64,000 bases of DNA from an uncultured Bacteroidota bacterium (GCA_913009685.1 CAJVXP010000001.1:1-64000), one strand, 5' to 3'. Shown: positions 18,625-28,667, counted from the first letter of the stretch. Numbers and translations: made by a program. Notes: a model not told the origin generated them from the letters alone.

Positions 18625-20505
18625 ATGAAAGCAAAAACCTTTATTCTAGTTGTAAGCATGCTGTTGATGGCCGGGCTTACATTTCAGTCGTGTAACAAGG
18701 CTCCTTTGCCCGATAACGGCTCTCCGCTGGACAATCTAAAAATTCCCAACGGGTTTAAATTTGAATCAACCCGGGTGGAGAATATTACCATCAACATGCC
18801 ATCCACCGTGGACTTTAGCAAAAACAAAAGCCGGTTTAATCTTTACACCGACAACCCCGCTAACGGTGGAAAATTTATTACTGCCGGAAGTTTTGATACA
18901 CATGGCCAGTACAAAGGTGAAATCCGGGTGCCAACTGCCTTAGATTCCATTTATGTACAAACCATTGCCGGCAGCCGGAAAGCAGGGCTCACCACGCAAA
19001 CCACAAAGGGGAGCGGCGTCACCATAAATTTTGGTAATGATTACGAAATAACTCCTCCGGATACTATTCCCCCATCAACAAAATCAGCCTTTTTCTCAAA
19101 CCTTTCCATAGGTAAATACAAAGAAGTGCACGTCAACAATCTTGTTCAGAACGGTGATTTTGAGAACAACGACTTTGGCACAATTCATGGTTGGTCCACC
19201 AATCATCCCATAGATGGAAAATGGTATTTCACCACCTATTACAACCAAAAAATGCAATGGTATAACGATGGCGGAGATCATGTTATTCGCACACCTTATA
19301 GTTCCGGCAGGCTCTATTACGGGGGAGCTTCGCAGATGGTTGCCGCCAGTCCCGGAGATTTAATCACTTTTTCGGCAGATATTAAATCAACAGGCAGCAA
19401 TAACAGATTATACTCCTGGCTTTACATCATTCCCAAAGATGCAAACAACAGATCACTGGCTTATTATTCTGTCCGCTATAAGTATCCATCGCATAATTGG
19501 ACAACCAAGACAATTGCAGCAACTATGCCTGCAAGGACCGTAAAAGTACAGATTCTTATCTGGAACTGGGACCTTAGTAATACTGCCTCTTCCTATTTCA
19601 ACAATGTTGTGGTAACCGGCCCCGTAAAAGATACCGATGGCGATGGTGTTCCGGACGATCAGGACGATTATCCAAACGATGCCACACGTGCTTTTAACGT
19701 TTATTATCCCAACGAAACCGACTGGGGAACGATAACTTTTGAAGATTTATGGCCCGGAAAAGGCGACTACGATTTTAATGACATGGTTTTGGATTATCAT
19801 TTCAAATCGGTATTAAACGCTTCAAACCAGCTGGTTGAATTCTTTACCGATTATTCCGTACGCGCCGTAGGCGCCAGCCTGAAAAACGGATTTGGCTTTA
19901 TGCTGGGCGGCGATCCGGCTAATGTGGCTTCCGTTACCGGGACACATTACACCGAAAACTACATCCATACAAACGCAAACGGTACCGAACAGGGACAAAC
20001 CAAGACGGTAATTGTATTATTTGACAATGCCTTCAGAATGATTGGCAGTTCGGGCTCGGCTTTTATCAACACTAAGCCGGACGTTTCTTATGTTAAACCC
20101 GACACCAGTGTATTGCATGTTCTTTATCAAAATCCGGTTTCGGTTAGCACAACAGGAACCGCACCTTATAATCCTTTCCTGATTATAAACGGGGAACGCG
20201 GAAAAGAAGTTCACCTTGCCGGGCAAAAGCCTACCGATTTGGTAAACACCTCTTATTTCGGCACCATGGCAGATGCAACAGATCCTGCTACCGGAAAATA
20301 TTACCAAACGGCCAATAATCTTCCCTGGGCTCTTGACCTGCCTGTTTCATTTGCCTATCCGGTAGAACAGGTTGACATTCTCAGCGCCTACAATCATTTT
20401 GGGCAGTGGGCCGAATCAGGGGGCACCCAGTATCCCGACTGGTATATGGACAAACCGGGTTATCGTGTAGCTTCTAACATCTATACACCACCCGCCGGAA
20501 AATAG
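18625..20505 (+). CDS. LruC domain-containing secreted lipoprotein
   Basis: Signal peptide with lipobox (LTFQSCNK); DTDGDGVPDDQDDYPNDATRAF; WGTITFEDLWPGKGDYDFNDMVLDYHF. Confidence 0.88.
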   Translation: MKAKTFILVVSMLLMAGLTFQSCNKAPLPDNGSPLDNLKIPNGFKFESTRVENITINMPSTVDFSKNKSRFNLYTDNPANGGKFITAGSFDTHGQYKGEIRVPTALDSIYVQTIAGSRKAGLTTQTTKGSGVTINFGNDYEITPPDTIPPSTKSAFFSNLSIGKYKEVHVNNLVQNGDFENNDFGTIHGWSTNHPIDGKWYFTTYYNQKMQWYNDGGDHVIRTPYSSGRLYYGGASQMVAASPGDLITFSADIKSTGSNNRLYSWLYIIPKDANNRSLAYYSVRYKYPSHNWTTKTIAATMPARTVKVQILIWNWDLSNTASSYFNNVVVTGPVKDTDGDGVPDDQDDYPNDATRAFNVYYPNETDWGTITFEDLWPGKGDYDFNDMVLDYHFKSVLNASNQLVEFFTDYSVRAVGASLKNGFGFMLGGDPANVASVTGTHYTENYIHTNANGTEQGQTKTVIVLFDNAFRMIGSSGSAFINTKPDVSYVKPDTSVLHVLYQNPVSVSTTGTAPYNPFLIINGERGKEVHLAGQKPTDLVNTSYFGTMADATDPATGKYYQTANNLPWALDLPVSFAYPVEQVDILSAYNHFGQWAESGGTQYPDWYMDKPGYRVASNIYTPPAGK

Positions 20506-20528
20506 AACAGCTTTGTTTTTCATTGTTT

Positions 20529-20568
20529 TAAAAGCCTGCTCCATGACATGGAGCAGGCTTTTTTTGGG
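20529..20568 (+). terminator. Rho-independent terminator after the LruC gene
   Basis: AAAGCCTGCTCCATgacATGGAGCAGGCTTTTTTT. Confidence 0.92.
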
Positions 20569-20753
20569 GGCAGTGGCCTCGCCTGACTCAGCAAACAAGT
20601 CGCGACTCAGTCTGGAAATATATGGCGAGGCCGCCGCAAAAAAAAAGAAATAATACCACGGCAAAATAATATTTTGCCAAAAAAAGTCATTTCTGAAACT
20701 TGGTTTTATTTTCTTTTATCTTTGCCGCCTGTACTCATTCTAAATAATCGGCA

Positions 20754-21614
20754 ATGGCATACAATTTATTAAAAGGTAAAACAGGAATTATTTTCGGAGC
20801 ACTCGACCGCAACTCAATAGCCTGGAAAGTGGCTGAGAAAGCTTATGAAGAGGGCGCCCGATTCACTTTGAGCAATACGGCTACCGCCTTACGTTTCGGG
20901 CAGCTGAACGAGTTGGCTGAAAAATGCCAGGCGGAAGTGATTCCTGCCGATGCTACCAGCGTGGATGATTTAATGAATGTTTTTGAAAAATCTATGGAGA
21001 TACTTGGTGGCAAGGTCGATTTTGTGCTCCACTCCATCGGCATGTCGTTGAATGTGCGGAAGAAACGTGTTTACAACGATTTGAATTATAATTATTTGAA
21101 TAAAACACTCGACATCTCGTCCATATCTTTTCATAAAATGTTGCAGGTGGCGTTCAAACTGAATGCTATAAACGAATGGGGCTCGGTGATGGCACTTTCT
21201 TACATTGCGGCTCAGCGTGTGCTTTATGGCTATAACGATATGGCTGATGCCAAAGCCCTGCTGGAGTCCATTGCACGTAGTTTTGGCTACATCTATGGCA
21301 GAGAGCATAAAATCAGGGTAAACACCATTTCGCAGTCTCCGACAAAAACCACCGCCGGTACGGGTGTGAAAGGTTTTGATGGACTGTTGGACTTCACCCA
21401 TCGCATGTCGCCGTTGGGAAATGCCGATGCCGAAGAGTGTGCAAATTACTGCATTGTAATGTTCAGCGATCTAACCCGGAAAGTTACCATGCAAAATCTT
21501 TATCACGATGGCGGATTTTCGAGTATGGGGATGAGCCTGAAGGCTATGGCTATGTACAACAAAAGTCTTGGTATTGACCTCGGCATTGAAGTTGATGACG
21601 AAATGGAATCATAG
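20754..21614 (+). CDS. fabI: enoyl-[acyl-carrier-protein] reductase
   Basis: KGKTGIIFGALDRNSIAWKVAEKAYEEGARF ... SIGMSLNVRKKRVYNDLNY ... SQSPTKTTAGTGVKGFDGLLDF. Confidence 0.94.
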   Translation: MAYNLLKGKTGIIFGALDRNSIAWKVAEKAYEEGARFTLSNTATALRFGQLNELAEKCQAEVIPADATSVDDLMNVFEKSMEILGGKVDFVLHSIGMSLNVRKKRVYNDLNYNYLNKTLDISSISFHKMLQVAFKLNAINEWGSVMALSYIAAQRVLYGYNDMADAKALLESIARSFGYIYGREHKIRVNTISQSPTKTTAGTGVKGFDGLLDFTHRMSPLGNADAEECANYCIVMFSDLTRKVTMQNLYHDGGFSSMGMSLKAMAMYNKSLGIDLGIEVDDEMES

Positions 21615-21623
21615 ACAAACGGG

Positions 21624-22442
21624 TTATTTAGATTTTTCGTAAACACCTGTTCCAAAAAGGGCAAAATCGTATTTTACCGGATCTTCCGGGTCAAATTTCC
21701 GCAGTTTTTCAGTAAGTTCTTCCACGGCTTTCCAGTCGTTTTGTTTTCGTTGCAACAAACCCAGTCTTCGTGCGGTATTTCCTGAGTGGACATCTAACGG
21801 AATCATGAGAGCGGCAGAAGGAATGCTTTTCCAGAGTCCGAAATCCACACCTTTGTCATCCCGGCGGACCATCCAACGCAGGAACATGTTGATGCGTTTT
21901 GCGGCAGAACCTTTCGCAGGAGCTGCCAAATGCTTTTCCGACCGAACGAGATGCGCTGTTTCCAACAACTCGCGGCGTAAGCCCGTTATCAACCCTTTTA
22001 TCTCCCCGGTTTCCCTGAAACAACTTTGGCAAACGCTTTCGAGGCCTCCTTTCTCAAGATATAAACGCCGGAGTGCTTCTATCAGAAACAACAAATCGGA
22101 ACTGTTAAAAGTGCGGTAAACAAAACCCGTAAGTCGTTTTAAATCCTTATCATCTGCCTGAATGATAAATTCATACGGTGCGTTGTCCATGAGCTGCATG
22201 AGTTTTTGGGCAGCTTTCAGGATGGCGGGCCTTCTGCCCCAGGAAATCAGGGCGGTGAGGAAACCGGAGATTTCGATGTCCTCTTTTTGCGAAAAACTGT
22301 GCGGAATGCTAATGGGGTCTTCCGCAACGAAAAAAGGCAGGTTGTACTCGTCTGTCCTGCTTTCCAGAAATTGTTTTACGTCCAAGGTTCCTGATTTGGA
22401 ATAAATAGTCGTTAAAAATAATTGCTTATATCTGCTCTGCAA
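21624..22442 (-). CDS. TIGR02757 family (DUF2400) protein
   Basis: FVAEDPISIPHSFSQKEDIEISGFLTALISWGRRPAILKAAQKLMQLMD ... RWMVRRDDKGVDFGLWKSIPSAALMIPLDVHSGNTARRLGLL; start may be internal. Confidence 0.88.
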   Translation of the reverse strand: MQSRYKQLFLTTIYSKSGTLDVKQFLESRTDEYNLPFFVAEDPISIPHSFSQKEDIEISGFLTALISWGRRPAILKAAQKLMQLMDNAPYEFIIQADDKDLKRLTGFVYRTFNSSDLLFLIEALRRLYLEKGGLESVCQSCFRETGEIKGLITGLRRELLETAHLVRSEKHLAAPAKGSAAKRINMFLRWMVRRDDKGVDFGLWKSIPSAALMIPLDVHSGNTARRLGLLQRKQNDWKAVEELTEKLRKFDPEDPVKYDFALFGTGVYEKSK

Positions 22443-22556
22443 TTTACATTAAAAACAGATTTATGAAACAGTTTTTCTTTTAGCCCGAAACATTCTGTGG
22501 CCTATTCTTATGAGCCATAGAATTTATTACTTTTGCCATCCAAAATTGAAAGCATT

Positions 22557-23885
22557 ATGTTTGAAGGATTAAGCGATAGACTGGACCACTCTTTTAAGAT
22601 TTTAAAAGGGCAGGGTCGAATTACTGAAATCAATGTTGCAGAGTCAGTTAAGGAGATTCGTAAAGCGCTGATTGAAGCCGACGTCAGTTATAAAATTGCC
22701 AAGCAGTTCACCTCTGACGTAAAAGAAAAAGCTTTGGGTCAGAATGTGCTTACCGCTCTAAAACCGGGAGAACTCATGGTGAAGATTGTGCACGATGAGC
22801 TGGCCAGCCTTATGGGTGGCGAGCAGGTGGACATTAACATCAAAGGAAGTCCTGCAGTGATTCTGATTGCCGGCTTGCAGGGTTCGGGTAAAACAACTTT
22901 CTCAGCAAAACTCGCCAATTATCTCAAAAACAAAAAAAGCAAGCAGGTTTTGTTAGTGGCAGGCGACGTGTATCGGCCGGCAGCTATTGAGCAGTTAAAA
23001 GTGCTCGGCGAGCAGGTTGGCGTAGAAGTTTACACCGAAGAAGCCAATAAAAACCCGGTACAGATTGCCAAAAATGCCGTTAAATACGCCCACAACAACA
23101 ATAAAAATGTGGTGATTGTTGATACTGCAGGTCGTTTGGCTGTGGACGAACAGATGATGGAAGAGATTTCCAATATTAAAAAAGCTGTTAAACCACAGGA
23201 AACTCTTTTTGTTGTAGATGCTATGACAGGACAAGATGCGGTAAATACAGCCAAAACGTTTAACGATCGCCTGAATTTTGATGGCGTGGTACTCACCAAA
23301 TTAGATGGTGATACTCGTGGTGGCGCTGCTCTGACTATTCGTTCGGTGGTTGAAAAACCCATCAAATTTGTAGGTATTGGCGAAAAAATGGATGCGCTTG
23401 ACCTTTTCCACCCCAGCCGTATGGCCGACAGGATTCTCGGCATGGGCGACATTGTTACTCTTGTGGAAAAAGCCCAGGAACAGTTTGATGAAGCAGAAGC
23501 ACGTAAACTACAGAAGAAAATTGCCAAAAACCAGTTTAACTTTGATGATTTCCTGAAACAAATTCAGCAAATTAAAAAAATGGGAAATATCAAAGATTTG
23601 ATGGCTATGATTCCCGGCATGGGGAAAGCGATGAAAGATATGGACATCGATGATGATGCTTTTAAAAATATCGAAGCCATTATCCATTCCATGACACCCC
23701 AGGAGCGTGATAATCCCCGGTTGCTCAACGGTTCGCGCCGTAAACGGATTGCTATGGGAAGCGGAACAACCATTCAGGAAGTCAACCGTCTGATAAAACA
23801 ATTTGGAGAAACAAGCAAAATGATGAAAAAAATGACCACCGGCAGAGGCAGAAATATGATGCACATGATGGGTGGCCAACGTTAA
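22557..23885 (+). CDS. ffh: signal recognition particle protein
   Basis: MFEGLSDRLDHSFKILKGQGRITE; GLQGSGKTTFSAKLA; DTAGRLAVDEQMM; M-domain with GSGTTIQEVNRLIKQF. Confidence 0.97.
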   Translation: MFEGLSDRLDHSFKILKGQGRITEINVAESVKEIRKALIEADVSYKIAKQFTSDVKEKALGQNVLTALKPGELMVKIVHDELASLMGGEQVDINIKGSPAVILIAGLQGSGKTTFSAKLANYLKNKKSKQVLLVAGDVYRPAAIEQLKVLGEQVGVEVYTEEANKNPVQIAKNAVKYAHNNNKNVVIVDTAGRLAVDEQMMEEISNIKKAVKPQETLFVVDAMTGQDAVNTAKTFNDRLNFDGVVLTKLDGDTRGGAALTIRSVVEKPIKFVGIGEKMDALDLFHPSRMADRILGMGDIVTLVEKAQEQFDEAEARKLQKKIAKNQFNFDDFLKQIQQIKKMGNIKDLMAMIPGMGKAMKDMDIDDDAFKNIEAIIHSMTPQERDNPRLLNGSRRKRIAMGSGTTIQEVNRLIKQFGETSKMMKKMTTGRGRNMMHMMGGQR

Positions 23886-23903
23886 TATTTCAACAATAAT
23901 ACA

Positions 23904-24803
23904 ATGGCAAATAAAAAACAAGCAGTAATTATCGATGGCCGTAAGGTAGCTGCGGAGCTAAAGGAGGCGATTAAAAAAGAGGTGTCGAAAATGATAGACA
24001 ATGACGATGATACTCCGCATCTTGCTGCCGTATTGGTGGGCAATGACCCCGCCAGCGAGACTTATGTGGCCAGCAAGGAAAAAGCAGCTCATACCGTAGG
24101 GATGGTCTCTTCTACCTATCGTTATCCTGCCGATATTACAGAAAATGAACTTCTCGAGGTGGTTGATTATCTGAATAGTGATGAGGAAATTGATGGCTAT
24201 ATAGTACAGCTTCCTTTACCGAAGCATATTGATGAAAACAAGATTATTCATCGCATAAATCCGGCCAAAGATGTGGATGGTTTTACACCTGAAAATGTGG
24301 GCAAAATGGTACTCGGACAACCGGCTTTTCTGTCAGCAACGCCATACGGTATTATGGAACTGCTGAAATATTACAATATTCCGGTTGCCGGAAAACACTG
24401 TGTGGTACTGGGCCGTTCAAATATAGTTGGACGCCCCATGAGTATTTTGCTTTCTCAGAAAAAGGATGCTGCCAACGCCACCGTTACCCTTTGCCACAGC
24501 GCTACGGAGAACCTGGAAGAAATTACCCGTTCGGCGGATATTCTGATTGCTGCCATTGGTAAACCACAGTTTGTGAAAGCTGATATGGTAAAAGATGGTG
24601 CGGTTGTTATCGATGTGGGTATTCACCGCCTTAAAGATGCCTCCAAAAAATCCGGCTACCGGCTGGTGGGCGATGTCGATTTTAATGAAGTGGTTAAAAA
24701 AGCCTCCTTTATTTCGCCGGTTCCCGGTGGTGTAGGGCCAATGACCATTGCCATGTTGCTGAAAAACACACTACTGGCACATAAAAAAGAAATTTATCCT
24801 TAA
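23904..24803 (+). CDS. folD: methylenetetrahydrofolate dehydrogenase/cyclohydrolase
   Basis: LVGNDPASETYVASKEKAAHTVG; GYIVQLPLPKHID; PAKDVDGFTPENVG; VLGRSNIVGRPMSILL; PVPGGVGPMTIAMLL. Confidence 0.97.
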   Translation: MANKKQAVIIDGRKVAAELKEAIKKEVSKMIDNDDDTPHLAAVLVGNDPASETYVASKEKAAHTVGMVSSTYRYPADITENELLEVVDYLNSDEEIDGYIVQLPLPKHIDENKIIHRINPAKDVDGFTPENVGKMVLGQPAFLSATPYGIMELLKYYNIPVAGKHCVVLGRSNIVGRPMSILLSQKKDAANATVTLCHSATENLEEITRSADILIAAIGKPQFVKADMVKDGAVVIDVGIHRLKDASKKSGYRLVGDVDFNEVVKKASFISPVPGGVGPMTIAMLLKNTLLAHKKEIYP

Positions 24804-24823
24804 CCTAACCCTGACGAGCCGGA

Positions 24824-25456
24824 ATGAAAAAATCAGAAGCAGCCCTTTTGGATAAAGGCCGGAGATTGCCGGTTATGGAGGAGTTCTACACGCTACAGGG
24901 AGAAGGTTTTAACACGGGAAAAGCAGCTTATTTTGTACGTATCGGCGGTTGTGATGTGGGCTGTGCCTGGTGCGATAGCAAAGAGTCGTGGAATGCTGAA
25001 CTTTTTCCACCCATTCCGGTAGAAGATGTGGTTCGGCGTGCTGCGAAAACGCCCGCCAAAACGGTGGTAGTTACCGGCGGCGAACCTTCGCTATATCCGT
25101 TGGATATTTTGACACAAACTTTAAAAGAAAATAATATTACGGCTATGGTAGAGACTTCCGGAGCGCATCTGTTGAGTGGAGAATGGGACTGGATTTGTTT
25201 TTCACCGAAGAAAAATTCGCCGCCGCAAAAAAATATTTATTCCCGTGCCCATGAGCTAAAAGTGGTGATACAAAAAGAGGCTGATTTGCAATGGGCAGAA
25301 AAAAATGCAGCCTTGGTTTCTCCGGATTGCCTCTTGTTTCTTCAGCCCGAATGGAGCGTGGCATTACAAATTATGGAGATGCTCACCCATTACGTCATGC
25401 AGCATCCGCAATGGCGCATCTCGCTCCAGGCGCACAAATACATGCAGATTCCGTAG
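24824..25456 (+). CDS. queE: 7-carboxy-7-deazaguanine synthase
   Basis: EEFYTLQGEGFNTGKAAYFVRIGGCDVGCAWCDSKESWN radical SAM signature; TGGEPSLYPL; LQAHKYMQIP C-terminus. Confidence 0.95.
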   Translation: MKKSEAALLDKGRRLPVMEEFYTLQGEGFNTGKAAYFVRIGGCDVGCAWCDSKESWNAELFPPIPVEDVVRRAAKTPAKTVVVTGGEPSLYPLDILTQTLKENNITAMVETSGAHLLSGEWDWICFSPKKNSPPQKNIYSRAHELKVVIQKEADLQWAEKNAALVSPDCLLFLQPEWSVALQIMEMLTHYVMQHPQWRISLQAHKYMQIP

Positions 25457-25601
25457 GACTATTCGGATGATTTTCTTCAGTAATAAGATGCTGGAAATAG
25501 ATGCTCTGAATATATGTTCACCAAAAAAGGGTGCCCCAATTGCAGACCTCGCGCAAAGAAATTGAGCCCCGAAAGTTTTCGGGAGCGCAAAGCAACCATT
25601 T

Positions 25602-27641
25602 TTGAGTTTTCGTTACATTTGTCTGCGGGCTGAACTATTTTTTAAAACAAATTATTCAGTGAACGATTGGAAAACAAACGGAAAGAACCTGGCTGTGCCA
25701 CAGGTGCACAATGCTCTCCGTGTGCGTACCGCTATTTTTTTTATATTGATTCTGCTTTTTGTTTTAGGTTTCGGGAACAGATTGCAGGCACAGCAACATC
25801 CGGATAAAAAAACCATGAAAATTTTCCGTCAGGCTGAGGCCGCTTCTAATGCAAATAATATCACAAAAGCAGAATATTTCCTGAAGAAAGTACTGAGACG
25901 CAATCCGGAATTTGTCAAAGCCTATTTGTTGCAGGGCGATATTTATGCTTTGCAACACCGGCTGGAAAAAGCCATTGAAAGTTATCGGCAAGCGCTTTCG
26001 TTTGACTCAACTTCTTATCCCGATGCCTTTTTTATACTGGCCGGATGGGAATACAAAACCGGCAATTATACAACTTCCCTGCACGATGTTCAGCATTTTT
26101 TACGATTTAAAAACAAAAATACACCACGCCACGGGAAGGCAGAAAAGCTATTGAAAAATGCAGCTTTTGCCGTAAATGCCGTTGCCCATCCGGTGAAAAC
26201 CACGCTGAAAAGATTAAATAACAGAATCAATTCCCCGGCAGATGAATACATCAATTTTGTGGATGTGGAAGGGAAACAAATGGTTTTTACCAGAAAATTT
26301 TTGGAACAGGAACAGGGAAAGCCGGTTTACAAAGAACATTTTTATCTCTCCGTTCAAAACAAGGGCGTGTGGCAGCCTCCTGAAAAAATGCAGTTTTCAT
26401 GGGATTCTACGCTGAATATGGGCGGCATGAGTCTTTCGACGGATGGACAAACTATGTATTTCACCGGCTGTTACTGGCCCGGAGGATTTGGAAGCTGTGA
26501 TATCTATGCCAGCAAAAAGCGGAGTCATACATGGCTGCTTCCACAACATTTGGGCAGAAATGTAAATACCTCACACTGGGACTCACAGGCAGTGATTTCA
26601 TCCGATAAAAAACGGCTGTTTTTTGCTTCTAAACGTCCCGGCGGCAAAGGAGGTTCCGATATTTGGATGTGCATCCGGCAGGCAGATGGCCGTTGGGGGA
26701 AAGCCATTAATCCCGGCAACAGCATCAATACTGCCGGAAACGAAATGGCACCTTTCCTGCATGCGGACAACCGGACGCTTTACTTCTCCTCCAACGGGCG
26801 AACCGGGATGGGTGGATATGACCTCTATGTCTCCCGCGAAGACAGTTCGGGTCATTGGTCCAAAGCAACAAATCTCGGTTATCCGGTCAATACCAAAGCC
26901 AACGAGATAAACCTGTTTGTCAACCTTGACGGCAGCCGGGCCTGGCTCTCTTCCGACCGCGATACGACAAAATCCGGTTTCGATATCTTTTCTTTTCCGG
27001 TGTACGCCAAGATACGTCCCGGGAAGGTGCTGTTTGTTAAAGGCATTGTTCAGGATGCCCGTTCCGGTAAAAAGTTGTCGGCCGGAATTGTGCTCACCGA
27101 TTTGACAACCGGCCGGGCAGTGGATTCTGCTATCTCCGATATGGTTTCCGGTCGTTTTCTGATAGTTTTGCATGACGGAACCGATTATGCTTTCAACATT
27201 CAAAAGAAAGGATATCTGATTTATTCACAAAGCTTTAATTTGAAGGATTTTCCCGGCCTTACTTCCGTGAATAAAACGTTTAAACTTACGCCCATTGCAA
27301 AAGGAGCTTTAATGCGTTTACAAAACATCCGATTCGATTTTGACCGCTCCACACTGAAACTTTCGGCTTTACCGGAACTGAACAAGCTGGTGGCATTTCT
27401 TCAGAAGAACCCCGTGCTGAAGATTCTTATTGCCGGTTATACCGATAATGTGGGTAGCGTGGATTATAATCTGAAGCTCTCGCAGGAACGTGCCAGAGCT
27501 GTGTTTGATTATCTCGTTTCAAAAGGCATTGATGCCGGACGTTTGCAGTATCATGGCTTCGGTAATACACATCCCATTTCGAACAACCAAACGCCCGAAG
27601 GCCGGGCAGCCAACCGCAGGACGGAGATTGTGATAAAATAA
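25602..27641 (+). CDS. OmpA family protein with TPR, PD40 propeller and carboxypeptidase-regulatory-like domains (PorE-like architecture)
   Basis: TPR region AEYFLKKVLRRNPEFVKAYLLQGDIYALQ; repeated YFSSNGRTGMGGYDLYVSR-type blades; KGIVQDARSGKKLSAGIVLTDL; OmpA NPVLKILIAGYTDNVGSVDYNLKLSQERARAVFDYL; start codon uncertain. Confidence 0.88.
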   Translation: MSFRYICLRAELFFKTNYSVNDWKTNGKNLAVPQVHNALRVRTAIFFILILLFVLGFGNRLQAQQHPDKKTMKIFRQAEAASNANNITKAEYFLKKVLRRNPEFVKAYLLQGDIYALQHRLEKAIESYRQALSFDSTSYPDAFFILAGWEYKTGNYTTSLHDVQHFLRFKNKNTPRHGKAEKLLKNAAFAVNAVAHPVKTTLKRLNNRINSPADEYINFVDVEGKQMVFTRKFLEQEQGKPVYKEHFYLSVQNKGVWQPPEKMQFSWDSTLNMGGMSLSTDGQTMYFTGCYWPGGFGSCDIYASKKRSHTWLLPQHLGRNVNTSHWDSQAVISSDKKRLFFASKRPGGKGGSDIWMCIRQADGRWGKAINPGNSINTAGNEMAPFLHADNRTLYFSSNGRTGMGGYDLYVSREDSSGHWSKATNLGYPVNTKANEINLFVNLDGSRAWLSSDRDTTKSGFDIFSFPVYAKIRPGKVLFVKGIVQDARSGKKLSAGIVLTDLTTGRAVDSAISDMVSGRFLIVLHDGTDYAFNIQKKGYLIYSQSFNLKDFPGLTSVNKTFKLTPIAKGALMRLQNIRFDFDRSTLKLSALPELNKLVAFLQKNPVLKILIAGYTDNVGSVDYNLKLSQERARAVFDYLVSKGIDAGRLQYHGFGNTHPISNNQTPEGRAANRRTEIVIK

Positions 27642-27663
27642 ATTCTCTCCTGCCTTTTAGTAT

Positions 27664-27870
27664 CTTAATTTTAATATTCGTCTGTTTTTTGGCAGAAAAT
27701 CACAAATAACAATTTACAAAATTCAAATAAATAACAAATTCGAAAAAACCAATTTTCAAACAGAAACCCAATTGTTTGGTATTTTGATATTGTCCCGATA
27801 GCTATCGGGATAGAATTTATTTGAGTTTTGTGGTTTGGAATTTGTCTTTTCCGGTTTATCCGGGTTAGGA
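27664..27870 (+). repeat. dispersed intergenic repeat, copy 1
   Basis: Shares TTAATTTTAATATTCGTCTGTTTTT head and TTTGGAATTTGTC...CCGGTTTATCCgGGTTAGGA tail with 33420-33610 and 48906-48972. Confidence 0.8.
27793..27810. repeat. 18-bp perfect palindrome nested in the dispersed repeat
   Basis: TCCCGATAGCTATCGGGA. Confidence 0.9.
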
Positions 27871-27896
27871 TCTAATCAACTTAAAGAGTGAAAACG

Positions 27897-28667
27897 TTAC
27901 ATTTCAATTTGCAGTTTGTCATAAGCAAGGTGAATAAAATCGGGAAGTTCTTTTTCTACCTCTTCATGGAAACCCAGCAGATGGCTGATATGGGTAAGAT
28001 AGGCTTGTTCGGGACGTAGAAATTCCAGTACCCTGACGGCTTCATCCAAACAAAAATGGGAAGGATGCGGTTTTATACGCAGAGCATTAAGCACAATTAC
28101 TTTGCTGCCGGCCATTTTGGCCAGCGTTTCGCCCGGAATGTAATTGGTGTCGGTAAGATAGGAAAAGTCGCCGATACGAAATCCCAGAACCTCCATTTTC
28201 ATGTGCAAAGCAGGCAGAGGAATGACTTCCAGATTTCCCATCCGGAATTTTTCATGACCGATGGGAATAGTGTGAAGGTCAGGAACACCGCGGTAACGTA
28301 CCTCGGCAAAGGCATAGGAAAACTCCCGTTGGATGGCTTCGATATCGCGCCGAAGCGCGTAAATATCCATGGCTTTTTTATAAATATAATTGAAAGAACG
28401 CACATCGTCAAGTCCGGCAATGTGGTCTTTGTGGCAGTGCGTGATAAGAATAGCATCCAGGTTTTTAATGTTTTCGCGCAGCAGCTGGTAACGAAAATCA
28501 GGCCCGGCATCGATATTAATGTGGAAACCGTCATGCTCGATATGAACAGAGCTCCTCAAACGGTGGTCTTTTTTACTCCCTTTTGTGCAAACATCGCAAG
28601 GGCAGGCAATCACCGGAACGCCTTGCGAAGTACCTGTCCCCAAAAAAGTTATTTTCATGCTTTGCAA
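27897..28667 (-). CDS. MBL fold metallo-hydrolase (PhnP-like)
   Basis: ITFLGTGTSQGVPVIACPCDVC; ILITHCHKDHIAGLDDVRSFNYI. Confidence 0.92.
   Translation of the reverse strand: MQSMKITFLGTGTSQGVPVIACPCDVCTKGSKKDHRLRSSVHIEHDGFHINIDAGPDFRYQLLRENIKNLDAILITHCHKDHIAGLDDVRSFNYIYKKAMDIYALRRDIEAIQREFSYAFAEVRYRGVPDLHTIPIGHEKFRMGNLEVIPLPALHMKMEVLGFRIGDFSYLTDTNYIPGETLAKMAGSKVIVLNALRIKPHPSHFCLDEAVRVLEFLRPEQAYLTHISHLLGFHEEVEKELPDFIHLAYDKLQIEM

Noticed and set aside
25560-25600. CCCGAAAGTTTTCGGG hairpin after queE as a terminator
   Set aside because: No downstream T-tract and short stem; could be a terminator remnant or REP, so left uncalled.
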